A stretch of 64,000 nucleotides of DNA, from contig NZ_JNYQ01000005.1 in assembly GCF_000717245.1 (NCBI RefSeq), forward strand, positions 287,464 through 351,463, in the 5' to 3' direction. How positions within the stretch are numbered: the stretch's first letter is position 1; each line of letters opens with the position of its first letter. This document shows positions 36,165 to 44,944 of the stretch, in pieces. The notes under the pieces are model-generated. The model worked only from the letters and a program-made list of their open reading frames with translations, did not search any database and had not been told where the DNA came from. The stretch is from Kitasatospora papulosa. Lineage in GTDB: Bacteria; Actinomycetota; Actinomycetes; Streptomycetales; Streptomycetaceae. A program made the translations under genes and the position numbers.

Positions 36165-36917
36165 TCATACCGCGGTGCCGGTGATCCGCTCGCTTTCGAC
36201 GCGCTTGGCCAGCCCGTCCGCGTCCAGCCGGTCCAGGTGACGGCAGAGCACCACCGAGCCACCGGCCGCCAGCGGCGCGAAGAGGCCCGCGGACAGCCCC
36301 TCCCAGGTGTCGTACGTACGCCCTGTCAGCAGCCGGGACCCCGGGCCGAGTCCCAGCTCCGCCGCGTCCTCACGGGACCGCGCGACCAGCTGCTCCGCCG
36401 TCATGCTCACTGTGCCCACGGTCAGGGCGGGGGCCGCCGGGTCCACCGGGGCGTACGGGGCGAAGCGGTCACCCTGGCCGGGGACCTCCACCGCGTAGTC
36501 CGCGAAACCCTCGGGCGACTGCGGGAAACGGCCGCCCAGCGGGCGCAGGGCCAGGGCGATCCGCTCGCCCCGGCAGGCACGGGCCCGGTCGAGCGTGTCC
36601 GGTCCGCTGACGACCAGATCGGCGCCGGCCGGGTCGCCCTGCACCTCGGCGACGACACCCACGGACGAGCAGGCCAGCAGCCAGACCGCCGACTGCCAGT
36701 GGGCGGGGAGCAGCAGGGCGAGCCGGTCACCCGGCTCGGCGGCCAGGTCGCCCTGGAGCAGATTGGCGGTCTTGGCCACCCAATTGGCGAAGGTGGCCAC
36801 CGACAGTTCGACGCGCTCTCCGGTTGCGTCGTCGTAGAAAGTGACCAGAGGTCGGGCGGGGTCCGCGGCGAGCGCGGATCGCAGCAGGTCGGCGGGGGTG
36901 CGATCACTGGCGTTCAT
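36165..36917 (-). CDS. TIGR03089 family protein (truncated AMP-binding-like)
   Basis: 250 residues. Matches the actinobacterial TIGR03089 family, which resembles the N-terminal part of acyl-CoA synthetases/AMP-binding enzymes (RPLVTFYDDATGERVELSVATFANWVAKTANLL, LALLLPAHWQSAVWLLAC) but lacks the AMP-binding catalytic core. Function unknown. It lies near LCP genes also in mycobacteria, as I recall (Rv3268 next to Rv3267). The minus-strand TACCCT (36930-36925) seven bases before ATG 36917 suggests a leaderless mRNA. Divergent from the PGRP amidase. Confidence 0.85.
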   Translation of the reverse strand: MNASDRTPADLLRSALAADPARPLVTFYDDATGERVELSVATFANWVAKTANLLQGDLAAEPGDRLALLLPAHWQSAVWLLACSSVGVVAEVQGDPAGADLVVSGPDTLDRARACRGERIALALRPLGGRFPQSPEGFADYAVEVPGQGDRFAPYAPVDPAAPALTVGTVSMTAEQLVARSREDAAELGLGPGSRLLTGRTYDTWEGLSAGLFAPLAAGGSVVLCRHLDRLDADGLAKRVESERITGTAV

Positions 36918-37056
36918 CCGCGCAAGGGTACGCGGCGGGCGGCGGACCGGCGGGGCCCGACGGGTGCCCCGTACACCGGTCGGCAGACGGTGCGTCAACT
37001 GGTGGCGGCTTTACTCCAGTAGCCGGACATGCCGGACTCTGCCAACTATTTCCTGT

Positions 37057-38508
37057 ATGCGTGCACTTCTTGCAACCTCGATCGGCGTAACCTGCGCGAC
37101 GGCACTCACCCTTCCGCTCGCCGCGCCCGCTCCCGCCGCCCCCGCCCCCGCCCGGGCCCCGGTCGCACAGGCGCCCGCGGCATCCCCCGGCGAACCCGCG
37201 GGTTCGACCCAGTCACTGCCCTTGCGGCCGCTCACCGGAGCACTCCCGCGGGCCACCGGTGAACCCACCGAGTCCCTGCACCCCGACGCCGCCCGGGGCC
37301 TCCTGCGCCGCGACTCCCACCGCTTCTCCCTGGTCGGTGTGGTCTGGGACGACGCCGACGCCGAGCTCCACGGCACCGTCCAGGTCCGTACCCGTGCGAC
37401 CGGCACGACCCGCTGGTCCGGCTGGCAGTCGCTGGAGACGCACAACACCGACCACGCCGCCGACGCGGGCAGCCCCGAGCGCGAGTCGGGCACGGTGCGC
37501 GGTTCCACGGCCCCGCTCTGGGTCGGCGACTCGGACGGCGTCGAGGTGCGCGTCCGTTCCGAGAACGCCGGACCGCGGAGCGGCTCCGCGGACACCGCTC
37601 CGCTCCCCGCCGGCCTCCAGGTGGAACTCGTCGACCCGGGCGACGACCCGGAACAGCCGCGCGCCGAAGCCACCCCCACCACGGGCACCCCGTCCGCCGT
37701 CACTCCGTCGGCCGGGGTCGCGACGCCCGCCACGGCGGTGGCGCAGCCGGGCGCGCTCCCGGACTTCGCGGGCCTCACCATGGCCGCCGCCGAGAGCTCC
37801 GCGGTCAACGCGGACCTCGCTCCGCTGGGCGCCGCCGAGATCCCCGCCCTGAGCAAGGCCGAGTCGGAGGAGCAGGCGGTCGTCGCGGCGGGCGCCAAGC
37901 CGTTCGTGGGGCCGCGGCCCCGCATCGTCACCCGCAAGGGCTGGGGCGCCGACGAGAGCCTGCGCGAACGCGCCTTCGCCTACACCTCGACCGTCAAGGC
38001 CGCCTTCATCCACCACAGCGCCACCGGCAACAACTACACCTGCGCCCAGGCGCCCTCCGTCCTGCGCAGTATCTACCGCTACCACGTCAAGAGCAGCGGC
38101 TGGCGGGACTTCGGCTACAACTTCGCCGTCGACAAGTGCGGGAACATCTACGAAGGCCGCGCCGGAGGCGTGACGAAGGCCGTTCTCGGGGCCCACACCC
38201 TCGGGTTCAACACCAACAGCATGGGCATCGCCGTACTCGGGACGTACAGCTCGAAGAACCCGCCCGCCGCCGCCGTCACCGCCATCGCCAAGCTCACGGC
38301 ATGGAAGCTCGGTCTGTTCGGCCGCAACCCCAAGGGCAAGGTCACGCTTGTCTCCGGTGGCAGCGGCAAGTACAAGAAGGGTGCGAAGGCCAAACTCAAC
38401 GTCATCTCCGGGCACCGCGACGGTTTCGCAACCGAATGCCCAGGAATCCGTCTCTACAAGAAGCTCGGCACGGCCCGGACCAGTTCGGCGAAGCTGCAGG
38501 GCCGCTGA
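37057..38508 (+). CDS. secreted peptidoglycan recognition protein / N-acetylmuramoyl-L-alanine amidase
   Basis: 483 residues. A signal peptide (MRALLATSIGVTCATALTLP then Ala/Pro) predicts export. Residues about 40-200 are a beta-rich actinobacterial module (FSLVGVVWDDADAELHG, TRWSGWQSLETHNTDHA), then an Ala/Pro/Thr linker, and a PGRP/amidase_2 domain with FIHHSATGNNYTC, GWRDFGYNFAVDKCGNIYEG, LGFNTNSMGIAVLGTY and SGHRDGFATECPG, keeping the zinc histidines and cysteine. It would cut or bind peptidoglycan stem peptides. AACTAT lies seven bases before ATG 37057, again leaderless spacing. Fits the wall-remodelling theme of the LCP run. Confidence 0.92.
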   Translation: MRALLATSIGVTCATALTLPLAAPAPAAPAPARAPVAQAPAASPGEPAGSTQSLPLRPLTGALPRATGEPTESLHPDAARGLLRRDSHRFSLVGVVWDDADAELHGTVQVRTRATGTTRWSGWQSLETHNTDHAADAGSPERESGTVRGSTAPLWVGDSDGVEVRVRSENAGPRSGSADTAPLPAGLQVELVDPGDDPEQPRAEATPTTGTPSAVTPSAGVATPATAVAQPGALPDFAGLTMAAAESSAVNADLAPLGAAEIPALSKAESEEQAVVAAGAKPFVGPRPRIVTRKGWGADESLRERAFAYTSTVKAAFIHHSATGNNYTCAQAPSVLRSIYRYHVKSSGWRDFGYNFAVDKCGNIYEGRAGGVTKAVLGAHTLGFNTNSMGIAVLGTYSSKNPPAAAVTAIAKLTAWKLGLFGRNPKGKVTLVSGGSGKYKKGAKAKLNVISGHRDGFATECPGIRLYKKLGTARTSSAKLQGR

Positions 38509-38587
38509 CCGGGAGGCCTCCTCACGGTCTGCATACACTGGCCAGCCGAAACGAGGCCCGGCCCCAGCAGGAAGCAGAGACGGTGCT

Positions 38588-39679
38588 GTGACAGAGGCAA
38601 GAGAAGCGATCCTCCTGGTCGGTGGCAAGGGCACCCGGCTGCGTCCGCTCACGGTGCACACCCCGAAGCCGATGGTCCCGGCCGCCGGGGTGCCGTTCCT
38701 CACGCACCAACTGGCGCGTGCCAGGGCCGCCGGGGTGGAGCACATCGTGCTCGCGACGTCCTACCTCGCGGAGGTGTTCGAGCCGTACTTCGGTGACGGC
38801 TCGTCGCTCGGCCTCTCCATCGAGTACGTCACCGAGGACGAACCCCTCGGTACCGGCGGTGCCATCCGGAACGTGGCGTCGCGGCTGACCTCGGGCCCGG
38901 ACGAACCCGTCATCGTGTTCAACGGTGACATCCTCACCGGTCTCGACATCCGGGCCCTCGTCGCCGCGCACGCCACCTCCGGGGCGGACGTCTCCCTCCA
39001 CCTCACCAGGGTGGAGGACCCGCGCGCCTTCGGCCTCGTGCCGACCGACGACACGGGCAGGGTGACGGCCTTCCTGGAGAAGCCGCAGACACCCGAGGAG
39101 ATAGTCACCGACCAGATCAACGCGGGGGCGTACGTCTTCCGCCGGTCGGTCGTCGACACGATTCCGGCCGGGCGGCCGGTCTCCGTGGAGCGGGAGACCT
39201 TCCCCGGGCTGCTGGCCTCCGGCGCCCATCTCCAGGGCATGGTGGACTCCACCTACTGGCTCGACCTCGGCACCCCGCAGGCCTTCGTCCGCGGCTCGGC
39301 GGACCTGGTCCTCGGCCGCGCCCCGTCCCCCGCCGTCCCCGGGCGCTGCGGCGACCGGCTCGTCCTGCCCACCGCGTCCGTCGCCGCCGACGCCAAGCTC
39401 TCCGGCGGCACGGTCGTCGGCGAGGGCGCGGTGATCGGCGAGGGCGCCAGGATCACGGGCTCCACCGTGCTGGACGGCGCCGTCGTCGAACCCGGCGCGG
39501 TGGTCACGGACTCGCTGATCGGCGCGGGTGCCCGGATCGGCAGCCGTTCGGTCCTCACCGGCGCGGTGATCGGCGACGGCGCCCACGTCGGCGCCGACAA
39601 CGAACTGCGCGACGGAATCCGGATCTGGTGCGGCGCGGTCCTGCCCGACGCCTCGGTCCGCTTCTCGTCCGACCAGTGA
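38588..39679 (+). CDS. nucleotidyltransferase: mannose-1-phosphate guanylyltransferase-like
   Basis: 363 residues. N-terminal NTP-transferase domain (LLVGGKGTRLRPLTVHTPKPMVP, IEYVTEDEPLGTGGAIRNV, FNGDILTGLD, WLDLGTPQAFVRG) followed by left-handed beta-helix hexapeptide repeats (VVGEGAVIGEGARITGSTVL ...). Gives GDP-mannose or another NDP-sugar from the sugar-1-phosphate. The substrate is assigned by context with manB and manA in this window and by mycobacterial synteny. GTG 38588 begins directly before TEAREAILLVGG. AGGAAGCAGAG upstream is the likely ribosome site; TACACT at 38534-38539 is a possible -10. Confidence 0.85.
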   Translation: MTEAREAILLVGGKGTRLRPLTVHTPKPMVPAAGVPFLTHQLARARAAGVEHIVLATSYLAEVFEPYFGDGSSLGLSIEYVTEDEPLGTGGAIRNVASRLTSGPDEPVIVFNGDILTGLDIRALVAAHATSGADVSLHLTRVEDPRAFGLVPTDDTGRVTAFLEKPQTPEEIVTDQINAGAYVFRRSVVDTIPAGRPVSVERETFPGLLASGAHLQGMVDSTYWLDLGTPQAFVRGSADLVLGRAPSPAVPGRCGDRLVLPTASVAADAKLSGGTVVGEGAVIGEGARITGSTVLDGAVVEPGAVVTDSLIGAGARIGSRSVLTGAVIGDGAHVGADNELRDGIRIWCGAVLPDASVRFSSDQ

Positions 39680-39683
39680 ACGG

Positions 39684-39765
39684 ACGTCCTCCACCGGTGC
39701 GGGTGCCCCACCGGACGGTGGACGGGCGTCCTCGTCCGGTGCGGGACTCCCGCCGGACGGTGTCC
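39684..39765. repeat. imperfect 41-base tandem duplication in an intergenic gap
   Basis: Two copies of a GC-rich unit ending CGGACGGTG (GGACGTCC.. at 39684 and GGGCGTCC.. at 39725). Each can fold on CCGG/CGG arms (for example GTCCGG with CCGGAC at 39734-39756). It may terminate the upstream gene. Confidence 0.45.
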
Positions 39766-39821
39766 GGGCCCCGTCGGCCTTACCCTCGATAGGCACCCCC
39801 CGACGACCGAGGAACCGACCC

Positions 39822-40820
39822 GTGGCAGGACGCTTCGTACCCCGCAACACCGCCGTGCCCCGACAGGAGCCCGGGTCCGGTGCCGGTGCGGCGTCCGCCA
39901 CGTCACGGACCTGGACCCCGCCGGGGCCGCTCGACCTGCGGCTGGTCCTCAGCCCGCTGCGGCGCGGCCCGGCGGACCCCGCCTTTCGCGCACTGCCCGA
40001 CGGGACCTTCTGGCGGGCGACCCGCACACCGGCCGGTCCCGGCACCCTGCGCGTCTCGGCGGCCCACGACGGCACGGTCTCGGCCACGGCGTGGGGCCCC
40101 GGCGCACAGTGGCTGCTGGACGGTCTCCCGGCGCTGCTGGGCGCGGGCGACACCCCGGACGACTTCCGTCCGCGGCACCGGCTGCTCGCCCTGACCCAGC
40201 ACCGGCGGCCCGGCCTGCGCCTGCTGCGCACCGGGCTCGTCATGGAGTCCCTGATCCCGTCGATCCTGGAACAGAAGGTCACCACCGACGAGGCGTACCG
40301 CGCCTGGCGCCTGCTGGTCCGCACCTACGGGACGCCCGCCCCGGGCCCCGTCGGCGTGACGTTCGGCACGCACGGCCTCTACGTGATGCCCGATGCCAGG
40401 ACCTGGTCGCTCGTCCCGTCCTGGGAGTGGCACCGCGCGGGTGTGGACTCCAAGCGCTCCGCGACGATCCTCCGCGCGGTCCGGGTGGCCCGGCGCATGG
40501 AGGAGGCCGCCGCGATGGACCTTCCCGAGGCGATGGCCAGGCTCCAGCTGATTCCGGGCATCGGCCCCTGGACGGCGGCGGAGACCCTCCAGCGTTCGAA
40601 CGGCGCGGCCGACGCGGTCACGGTCGGGGACCTCCACCTGCCGGGGATCGTCGGCCACGCGCTCGCGGGCAACCGGAACGCCGACGACGAGGAGATGCTG
40701 GAGCTCCTCGCCCCGTACGAGGGCCAGCGGCACCGCGCGACCCGCCTGATCATGCTCTCGGGCCACACCCCGGCCCGCCGTGCCCCCAAGATGACGCCGC
40801 GCGACATCGCCCGGCTCTAG
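39822..40820 (+). CDS. AlkA-like DNA-3-methyladenine glycosylase II
   Basis: 332 residues. HhH-GPD superfamily base-excision enzyme: hairpin LQLIPGIGPWTAAETLQR followed by the catalytic Asp in VTVGDLHLPGIVGHAL, and a C-terminal ERLAPYEGQRHRA-like end (LLAPYEGQRHRATRLIML). An N-terminal extension of about 100 residues contains an AlkA-N-like region. It removes alkylated purines from DNA. GTG 39822 has GAGGAACC nine bases upstream, and a TACCCT at 39781-39786 may be the -10. Stands alone between the guanylyltransferase and the convergent fbiB. Confidence 0.9.
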   Translation: MAGRFVPRNTAVPRQEPGSGAGAASATSRTWTPPGPLDLRLVLSPLRRGPADPAFRALPDGTFWRATRTPAGPGTLRVSAAHDGTVSATAWGPGAQWLLDGLPALLGAGDTPDDFRPRHRLLALTQHRRPGLRLLRTGLVMESLIPSILEQKVTTDEAYRAWRLLVRTYGTPAPGPVGVTFGTHGLYVMPDARTWSLVPSWEWHRAGVDSKRSATILRAVRVARRMEEAAAMDLPEAMARLQLIPGIGPWTAAETLQRSNGAADAVTVGDLHLPGIVGHALAGNRNADDEEMLELLAPYEGQRHRATRLIMLSGHTPARRAPKMTPRDIARL

Positions 40821-40846
40821 GCCCACGCCACCGGGCCGGCCCGTTC

Positions 40847-42175
40847 TCAGCGCACAGTGAGGAACGCCTCGGCGTCGCGTGCGGCCCGTGGCGGAGCCGC
40901 CCCCTTCGGATGCCCCACCGCCACCGCGCCCAGCGGGTCCCAGGTGTCCGGGAGGTCCAGGACCTCGCGGACCACGGACCGGCAGAACATCGTCGACGAC
41001 ACCCACGCCGAGCCGAGTCGCTCACCCGCCAGCGCCACCAGGAAGTTCTGCACGCCGGCGCCGGCCGCGACCACGAACATCTCGCGCTCCGCGGTGTCCC
41101 GGCGCTCGTCCCCGTAGGTGTGCGCGCCGTCGGTCACGAGGCACGGCACCGCCAGATACGGGGCGTTGCGCAGCACGTCGCCGCGACGCACCCGCTTCGC
41201 GACGGACTCCTCGCTGCGGCCGTCCCGCCGCAGATCCGCGATCCACGCGTCGCGCATGGCGTCCAGCAGCCGGGTCCGCGCGCCCTGCGACTCCAGCAGC
41301 ACGAACCGCCAGGGGGTCGTGTGGTGGGGCGCGGGGGCCGTGACCGCCGCGGCCACCGCACGGCGTACGGCGCCGGGGTCGACCGGTTCGTCGGTGAACT
41401 CCCGCACGGTGCGGCGGAGACTCAGGGCTTCCCGCACGGCCTCGGACGTACCCAGCCGGAACATGTCGTCGGCCGCGACCCGCACCATCGCCCGGGCCCC
41501 GTCGTCCCCGGACGCGTCGGCGTCCGCCACCACATGGGGAAGACCGCGTACCACCGCGACCGGCAGCCCGGACGCCTTGCCCTTCACCAGGTCACCGGCG
41601 GCGGCCAGCTCGTCGGCCGTGGCCACGACGGTGGCGCTCAGCGGATTGCCGTACCCGTCGGTGCCGCCCCGGAGGTCGTCCAGCACCTTGACCCCGGCGG
41701 CGCCGATCGCCACGTCCGTCAGACCGTTGCGCCAGGGACGCCCGAAGGTGTCCGTGACGACGACGCCGACCTCGACCCCGAGCGCGTCCCGCAGACCGTC
41801 CCGGACGGCGCGGGCCGAGGCGTCCGGGTCCTCGGGCAGCAGAAGCACCGTCCCCGCCGGAGTGTTCGACGCGTCGACGCCGGCGGCGGCCATGACGAGT
41901 CCCTGCCTGTTCTCCACGATCCGGAGCGTCCCGCGCCGTGCGACGACCCGGACGGTCTCGGCGTCGATCGCCGCCTCCCGGTCCGTCGCCTCGACGATCC
42001 GGCCCTCCGCCTTGGAGACGATCTTCGACGTGACCAGCAGGACGTCGCCGTCCACCAGGCCCGGTTCCGTCGCGGCGATCAGCTTCGCGAGGTCGTCGCC
42101 CTGCTGCACCTCGGGGATCCCGGGCAGCGCCCACACCCGGTACGAGGGCGCCCCGTCCGCGGGCCCACCGCTCAT
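40847..42175 (-). CDS. fbiB: coenzyme F420-0:L-glutamate ligase / dehydro-F420-0 reductase
   Basis: 442 residues, the actinobacterial two-domain form. Residues 1-245: CofE-like gamma-glutamyl ligase (LPGIPEVQQGDDLAKLIA, VLLVTSKIVSKAEGR, VVVTDTFGRPWRNGLTDVAIG). Residues 250-442: nitroreductase-like FMN domain (RRTVREFTDEPVDPGAV, HHTTPWRFVLLE, GAGVQNFLVALAGERLGSAWVS). It adds glutamates to F420 and reduces the dehydro precursor. Its ATG overlaps the fbiA stop (four bases), an operon with fbiA. F420 is then used by many reductases in secondary metabolism. Confidence 0.95.
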   Translation of the reverse strand: MSGGPADGAPSYRVWALPGIPEVQQGDDLAKLIAATEPGLVDGDVLLVTSKIVSKAEGRIVEATDREAAIDAETVRVVARRGTLRIVENRQGLVMAAAGVDASNTPAGTVLLLPEDPDASARAVRDGLRDALGVEVGVVVTDTFGRPWRNGLTDVAIGAAGVKVLDDLRGGTDGYGNPLSATVVATADELAAAGDLVKGKASGLPVAVVRGLPHVVADADASGDDGARAMVRVAADDMFRLGTSEAVREALSLRRTVREFTDEPVDPGAVRRAVAAAVTAPAPHHTTPWRFVLLESQGARTRLLDAMRDAWIADLRRDGRSEESVAKRVRRGDVLRNAPYLAVPCLVTDGAHTYGDERRDTAEREMFVVAAGAGVQNFLVALAGERLGSAWVSSTMFCRSVVREVLDLPDTWDPLGAVAVGHPKGAAPPRAARDAEAFLTVR

Positions 42176-43128
42176 GCCCGTACCTCCTCGGCCAGCGCCA
42201 GGGCCTGGCGGGCCATCTCCGCAGTGGCGTCCACGTCGGTCATCATCAGCGGGACGGCGCGGCAGCGGATGCCCGCCGCCTCGACCTCGTCGACCGCTCC
42301 GGCGTCCACGGTGTCGACGAGCCAGCCGTCGAGCAGCCCGGAACCGTAGTGCTGGGCGACGGCCGCGGCGGTGGCCTCGACGCCCACCGCGGCGAGCACC
42401 TTGTCGGCCATGCCCCGCACAGGGGCGTCGCCGACGATGGGGGACAGCCCGACGACGGGGACCCCTGCCTCGGCGATGGCCTCACGGATGCCGGGCACGG
42501 CGAGGATGGTGCCCACGGAGACGACGGGGTTGGACGGCGGGAAGACGATGACGTCGGCCTCGGCGACGGCCTCCAGCACACCGGGGGCGGGCTTGGCCTG
42601 CTCCGCGCCGACCGGCACGATCGCCTGCGCCGGTACGGAGGCCCGCAGCTTCACCCAGTACTCCTGGAAGTGGACCGCCTTGCTCTCGCCGTCCGCTTCC
42701 ACCGCCACATGCGTCTCGACGCGGTCGTCGGACATCGGGATCAGCCGGACCCCCGGCTTCCAGCGTGCGCAGAGGGCCTCGGTGACCGCGCTGAGCGGAT
42801 AGCCGGCGCCGAGCATCTGCGTACGGACGATGTGGGTGGCGAAGTCACGGTCGCCGAGGCCGAACCACTCGGGCCCCACGCCGTACGCCGCGAGCTCCTC
42901 CTTGACCTGGAAGGTCTCGTCGGCGCGCCCCCAGCCCTGCTCCTCGTTGATGCCGCCACCGAGGGTGTACATCACGGTGTCGAGGTCGGGGCAGACCTTC
43001 AGCCCGAACAGATGGATGTCGTCGCCGGTGTTGCCGATCACCGTGATGTCCGCGTCGGGCGCGGCCTGTTTGAGGCCACGCAGGAAACGAGCACCACCGA
43101 TACCGCCGGCCAGAACCACAATGCGCAT
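42172..43128 (-). CDS. fbiA: 2-phospho-L-lactate (phosphoenolpyruvate) transferase of F420 synthesis
   Basis: 318 residues, CofD/FbiA family. MRIVVLAGGIGGARFLRGL at the N-terminus, ITVIGNTGDDIHLFGLKVCPDLDTV, EWFGLGDRDFATHIVRTQ and FPPSNPVVSVGTIL are diagnostic. It joins the phosphoenolpyruvyl-guanosine intermediate to Fo to give dehydro-F420-0. The frame is open upstream, but ATG 43128 gives the correct N-terminus, with a minus-strand CAGACT (43141-43136) seven bases before it, so the mRNA is probably leaderless. Overlaps fbiB. Confidence 0.95.
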   Translation of the reverse strand: MRIVVLAGGIGGARFLRGLKQAAPDADITVIGNTGDDIHLFGLKVCPDLDTVMYTLGGGINEEQGWGRADETFQVKEELAAYGVGPEWFGLGDRDFATHIVRTQMLGAGYPLSAVTEALCARWKPGVRLIPMSDDRVETHVAVEADGESKAVHFQEYWVKLRASVPAQAIVPVGAEQAKPAPGVLEAVAEADVIVFPPSNPVVSVGTILAVPGIREAIAEAGVPVVGLSPIVGDAPVRGMADKVLAAVGVEATAAAVAQHYGSGLLDGWLVDTVDAGAVDEVEAAGIRCRAVPLMMTDVDATAEMARQALALAEEVRA

Positions 43129-43217
43129 GCCCCACAGTCTGTCAGGCGGAGCCTGATCGTTGTGGGGGTGGTCGCGGGCGACGGGCCTTCGTGCTGCGAG
43201 TGCCCTTCGCCGGGTGG

Positions 43218-43757
43218 TCAGGCCGGTACTACGTCCTGGGCGGCGGGAGCGCACTGTGCCGAGTGCATCGGCATGTCGGTCAGGCCGGGGAAGTAGATGT
43301 GCAGGCTGACGGCGGGTTCCAGGGAGTCGTTGACGACCTCGTGGACGTAGCCGGGCGCGAAGACGCGCTGGGAGCCGGAGCCAAGAGGCTGCGCACCGCG
43401 TGCCGTGTGCTCGGTCAACTCGCCTTCCAGCACCGTGAGTACGCCGGAGGAGAGGCCGTGGTCATGGCGTCCGCTGCCCTGGCCGGGGACCCAGCTCAGC
43501 AGCCAGACCTCGTAGCCGATGGGGATCTCCTCCGCCCGGGTGGAGCCGAGGGCCTGGGGAACCGACCGGAGCCGGTGGTACCAGCGGGTGGTGGTGTCGT
43601 ACCGGACGAGCGGGGCCCACCGGTCGCGGTCCGCGGCGATGGAGAGGGCGAGCCCGACGAACTCGGACACGGTGGAGGGGTGAGGACGGGCCGGCTGGAG
43701 AAGGTGCTGGACCTCGAGGATGTCGCCGGCGATGGAGAGGTCGCTGTCGCTGTTCAT
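43218..43757 (-). CDS. cysteine dioxygenase family protein (cupin)
   Basis: 179 residues. Cupin metal site: SGRHDHGLSSGVLTVLEGEL (two His) and the late FAPGYVHEVVNDS (His), as in cysteine dioxygenases, which oxidise cysteine to cysteine sulfinate with Fe(II). LHIYFPGLTDM near the end is typical. The substrate could also be another small thiol such as 3-mercaptopropionate. Single gene; 89 bases lie between its stop and the fbiA start, and it is divergent from whiB across 650 bases. Confidence 0.87.
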   Translation of the reverse strand: MNSDSDLSIAGDILEVQHLLQPARPHPSTVSEFVGLALSIAADRDRWAPLVRYDTTTRWYHRLRSVPQALGSTRAEEIPIGYEVWLLSWVPGQGSGRHDHGLSSGVLTVLEGELTEHTARGAQPLGSGSQRVFAPGYVHEVVNDSLEPAVSLHIYFPGLTDMPMHSAQCAPAAQDVVPA

Positions 43758-44407
43758 GGGTGCGGTGGTTCCTCGGCATGTGGATGCGCGTACGTGGGGG
43801 TGTCGCGAAGACCGGAATGCGGTGGAGAAGGCTGGATCAGAGCTGGAGCGCTACGGCTTCAACAGCTGTGACAGCTGGAACAGCAACAGCGGGCCTGGAC
43901 AGCGGTACGGAACCCACGGGTGTGGGTCGTGTACATCGCTGCGGTCGCTGGCATGAAGCCAAGGAGACCGGCACGATGCGCTTTCTGTCAACTCAATGCC
44001 CGATTTGGCGGCAATGTTTCACTCCATCCGGTTGAAGGGGTGAAGAAAGGTTTTACCTGCCGCCGGAGCGGCAAGGTGGCGCATCAGCCGTGTGTCCAAA
44101 CGCGGTTCAGGGCTTGTGATCTTGCTGTGATCCTGGTCGCTTCGGTGATCAGATCGAGACATCGAGGCGGTCCTGTTCGTCTCACCCGATGAGAGGTGGC
44201 CGAGGCCGACACTCGTGTCATATGTCAGATTTTTGGTGATTTGGACACTTTCTGCATACGCTTGGTTCCACAGAGTGAATACCGAGGCCAATAGCAGATC
44301 TTCGCTTGACTGGCCCGAAGCTACACACTTGTAATTTCACTCGTGTTGTTCGGCCGCATCGACATCGGCCGCATCACGGGGACGCAAGAGACAGACGAGG
44401 GGCGCAC
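43758..44407. promoter_or_regulatory. 650-base whiB upstream region with a candidate vegetative promoter
   Basis: No convincing coding frame, and an AT-richer stretch from 44000 to 44345. TTGACT (44306-44311) with TGTAAT (44330-44335) 18 bases later is the best promoter pair and would start transcription near 44342, giving a leader of about 65 bases. AGTGA (44274-44278) and TCACT (44337-44341) flank it and could be half-sites for BldD, a known repressor of whiB, but their spacing is wide. Long leaders and several promoters are known for whiB in S. coelicolor. Confidence 0.5.
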
Positions 44408-44671
44408 ATGACCGAGCTGTTCCAGCAACTGCTGGTCGACGACGCGGACGAGGAGCTCGGCTGGCAGGAGCGCGCGCTGTGCGCCCAGACCGATCCCGAG
44501 TCCTTCTTCCCTGAGAAGGGCGGCTCCACCCGGGAGGCCAAGAAGGTCTGCCTCGCCTGCGAAGTCCGCTCGGAATGCCTCGAGTACGCCCTCAACAACG
44601 ACGAACGCTTCGGGATCTGGGGCGGTCTCTCCGAGAGGGAGCGACGACGTCTGAAGAAGGCGGCCATCTGA
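44408..44671 (+). CDS. whiB: WhiB, sporulation regulator with a [4Fe-4S] cluster
   Basis: 87 residues, the same length and nearly the same sequence as S. coelicolor WhiB. Four cluster cysteines are present: ALCAQTD, KVCLACEVRSEC (CxxC...C pattern). The G(I/V)WGG turn appears as FGIWGGLSERERRRLKK with the basic C-terminal DNA-binding tail. WhiB acts with WhiA at sporulation promoters to stop growth and start septation in aerial hyphae. ATG 44408 follows GAGGGGCGCAC. Single gene; a hairpin follows at 44700. Confidence 0.97.
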   Translation: MTELFQQLLVDDADEELGWQERALCAQTDPESFFPEKGGSTREAKKVCLACEVRSECLEYALNNDERFGIWGGLSERERRRLKKAAI

Positions 44672-44699
44672 CGCCGCTCCACCACGCCGTGACTCCGGT

Positions 44700-44743
44700 G
44701 GCCTGGGGGCCGCACCCTGTACGCAGGGCGTGACCCCCGGGCC
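44700..44743 (+). terminator. whiB terminator hairpin
   Basis: Outer stem GGCCTGGGGG (44700-44709) with CCCCCGGGCC (44734-44743), one G-T pair, and inner stem ACCCTG / CAGGGC-like around TACG. Confidence 0.65.
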
Positions 44744-44944
44744 ATCGGCATGTCCGGCCATCTCCGGCATCTCCGGCGGCCCCCGGTTCTCGCCGGTCAA
44801 CCGATCGGCGCGGGGCGGACATCCGTACCGTTAGTGTGGGGCCCCGTCCGAGAGACGCGCCAACGCCCCGCCGCGGCGCGCGTGTACACCGATGCAGCCC
44901 CCGGGGGAGCCCCCTCCGGATCCGGCCGGAGGGCCCGAACCCCG

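Noticed and set aside
44274..44341. BldD operator at whiB from AGTGA...TCACT
   Set aside because: Half-sites are 58 bases apart, too wide for confident assignment; kept only as a note in the whiB upstream entry.
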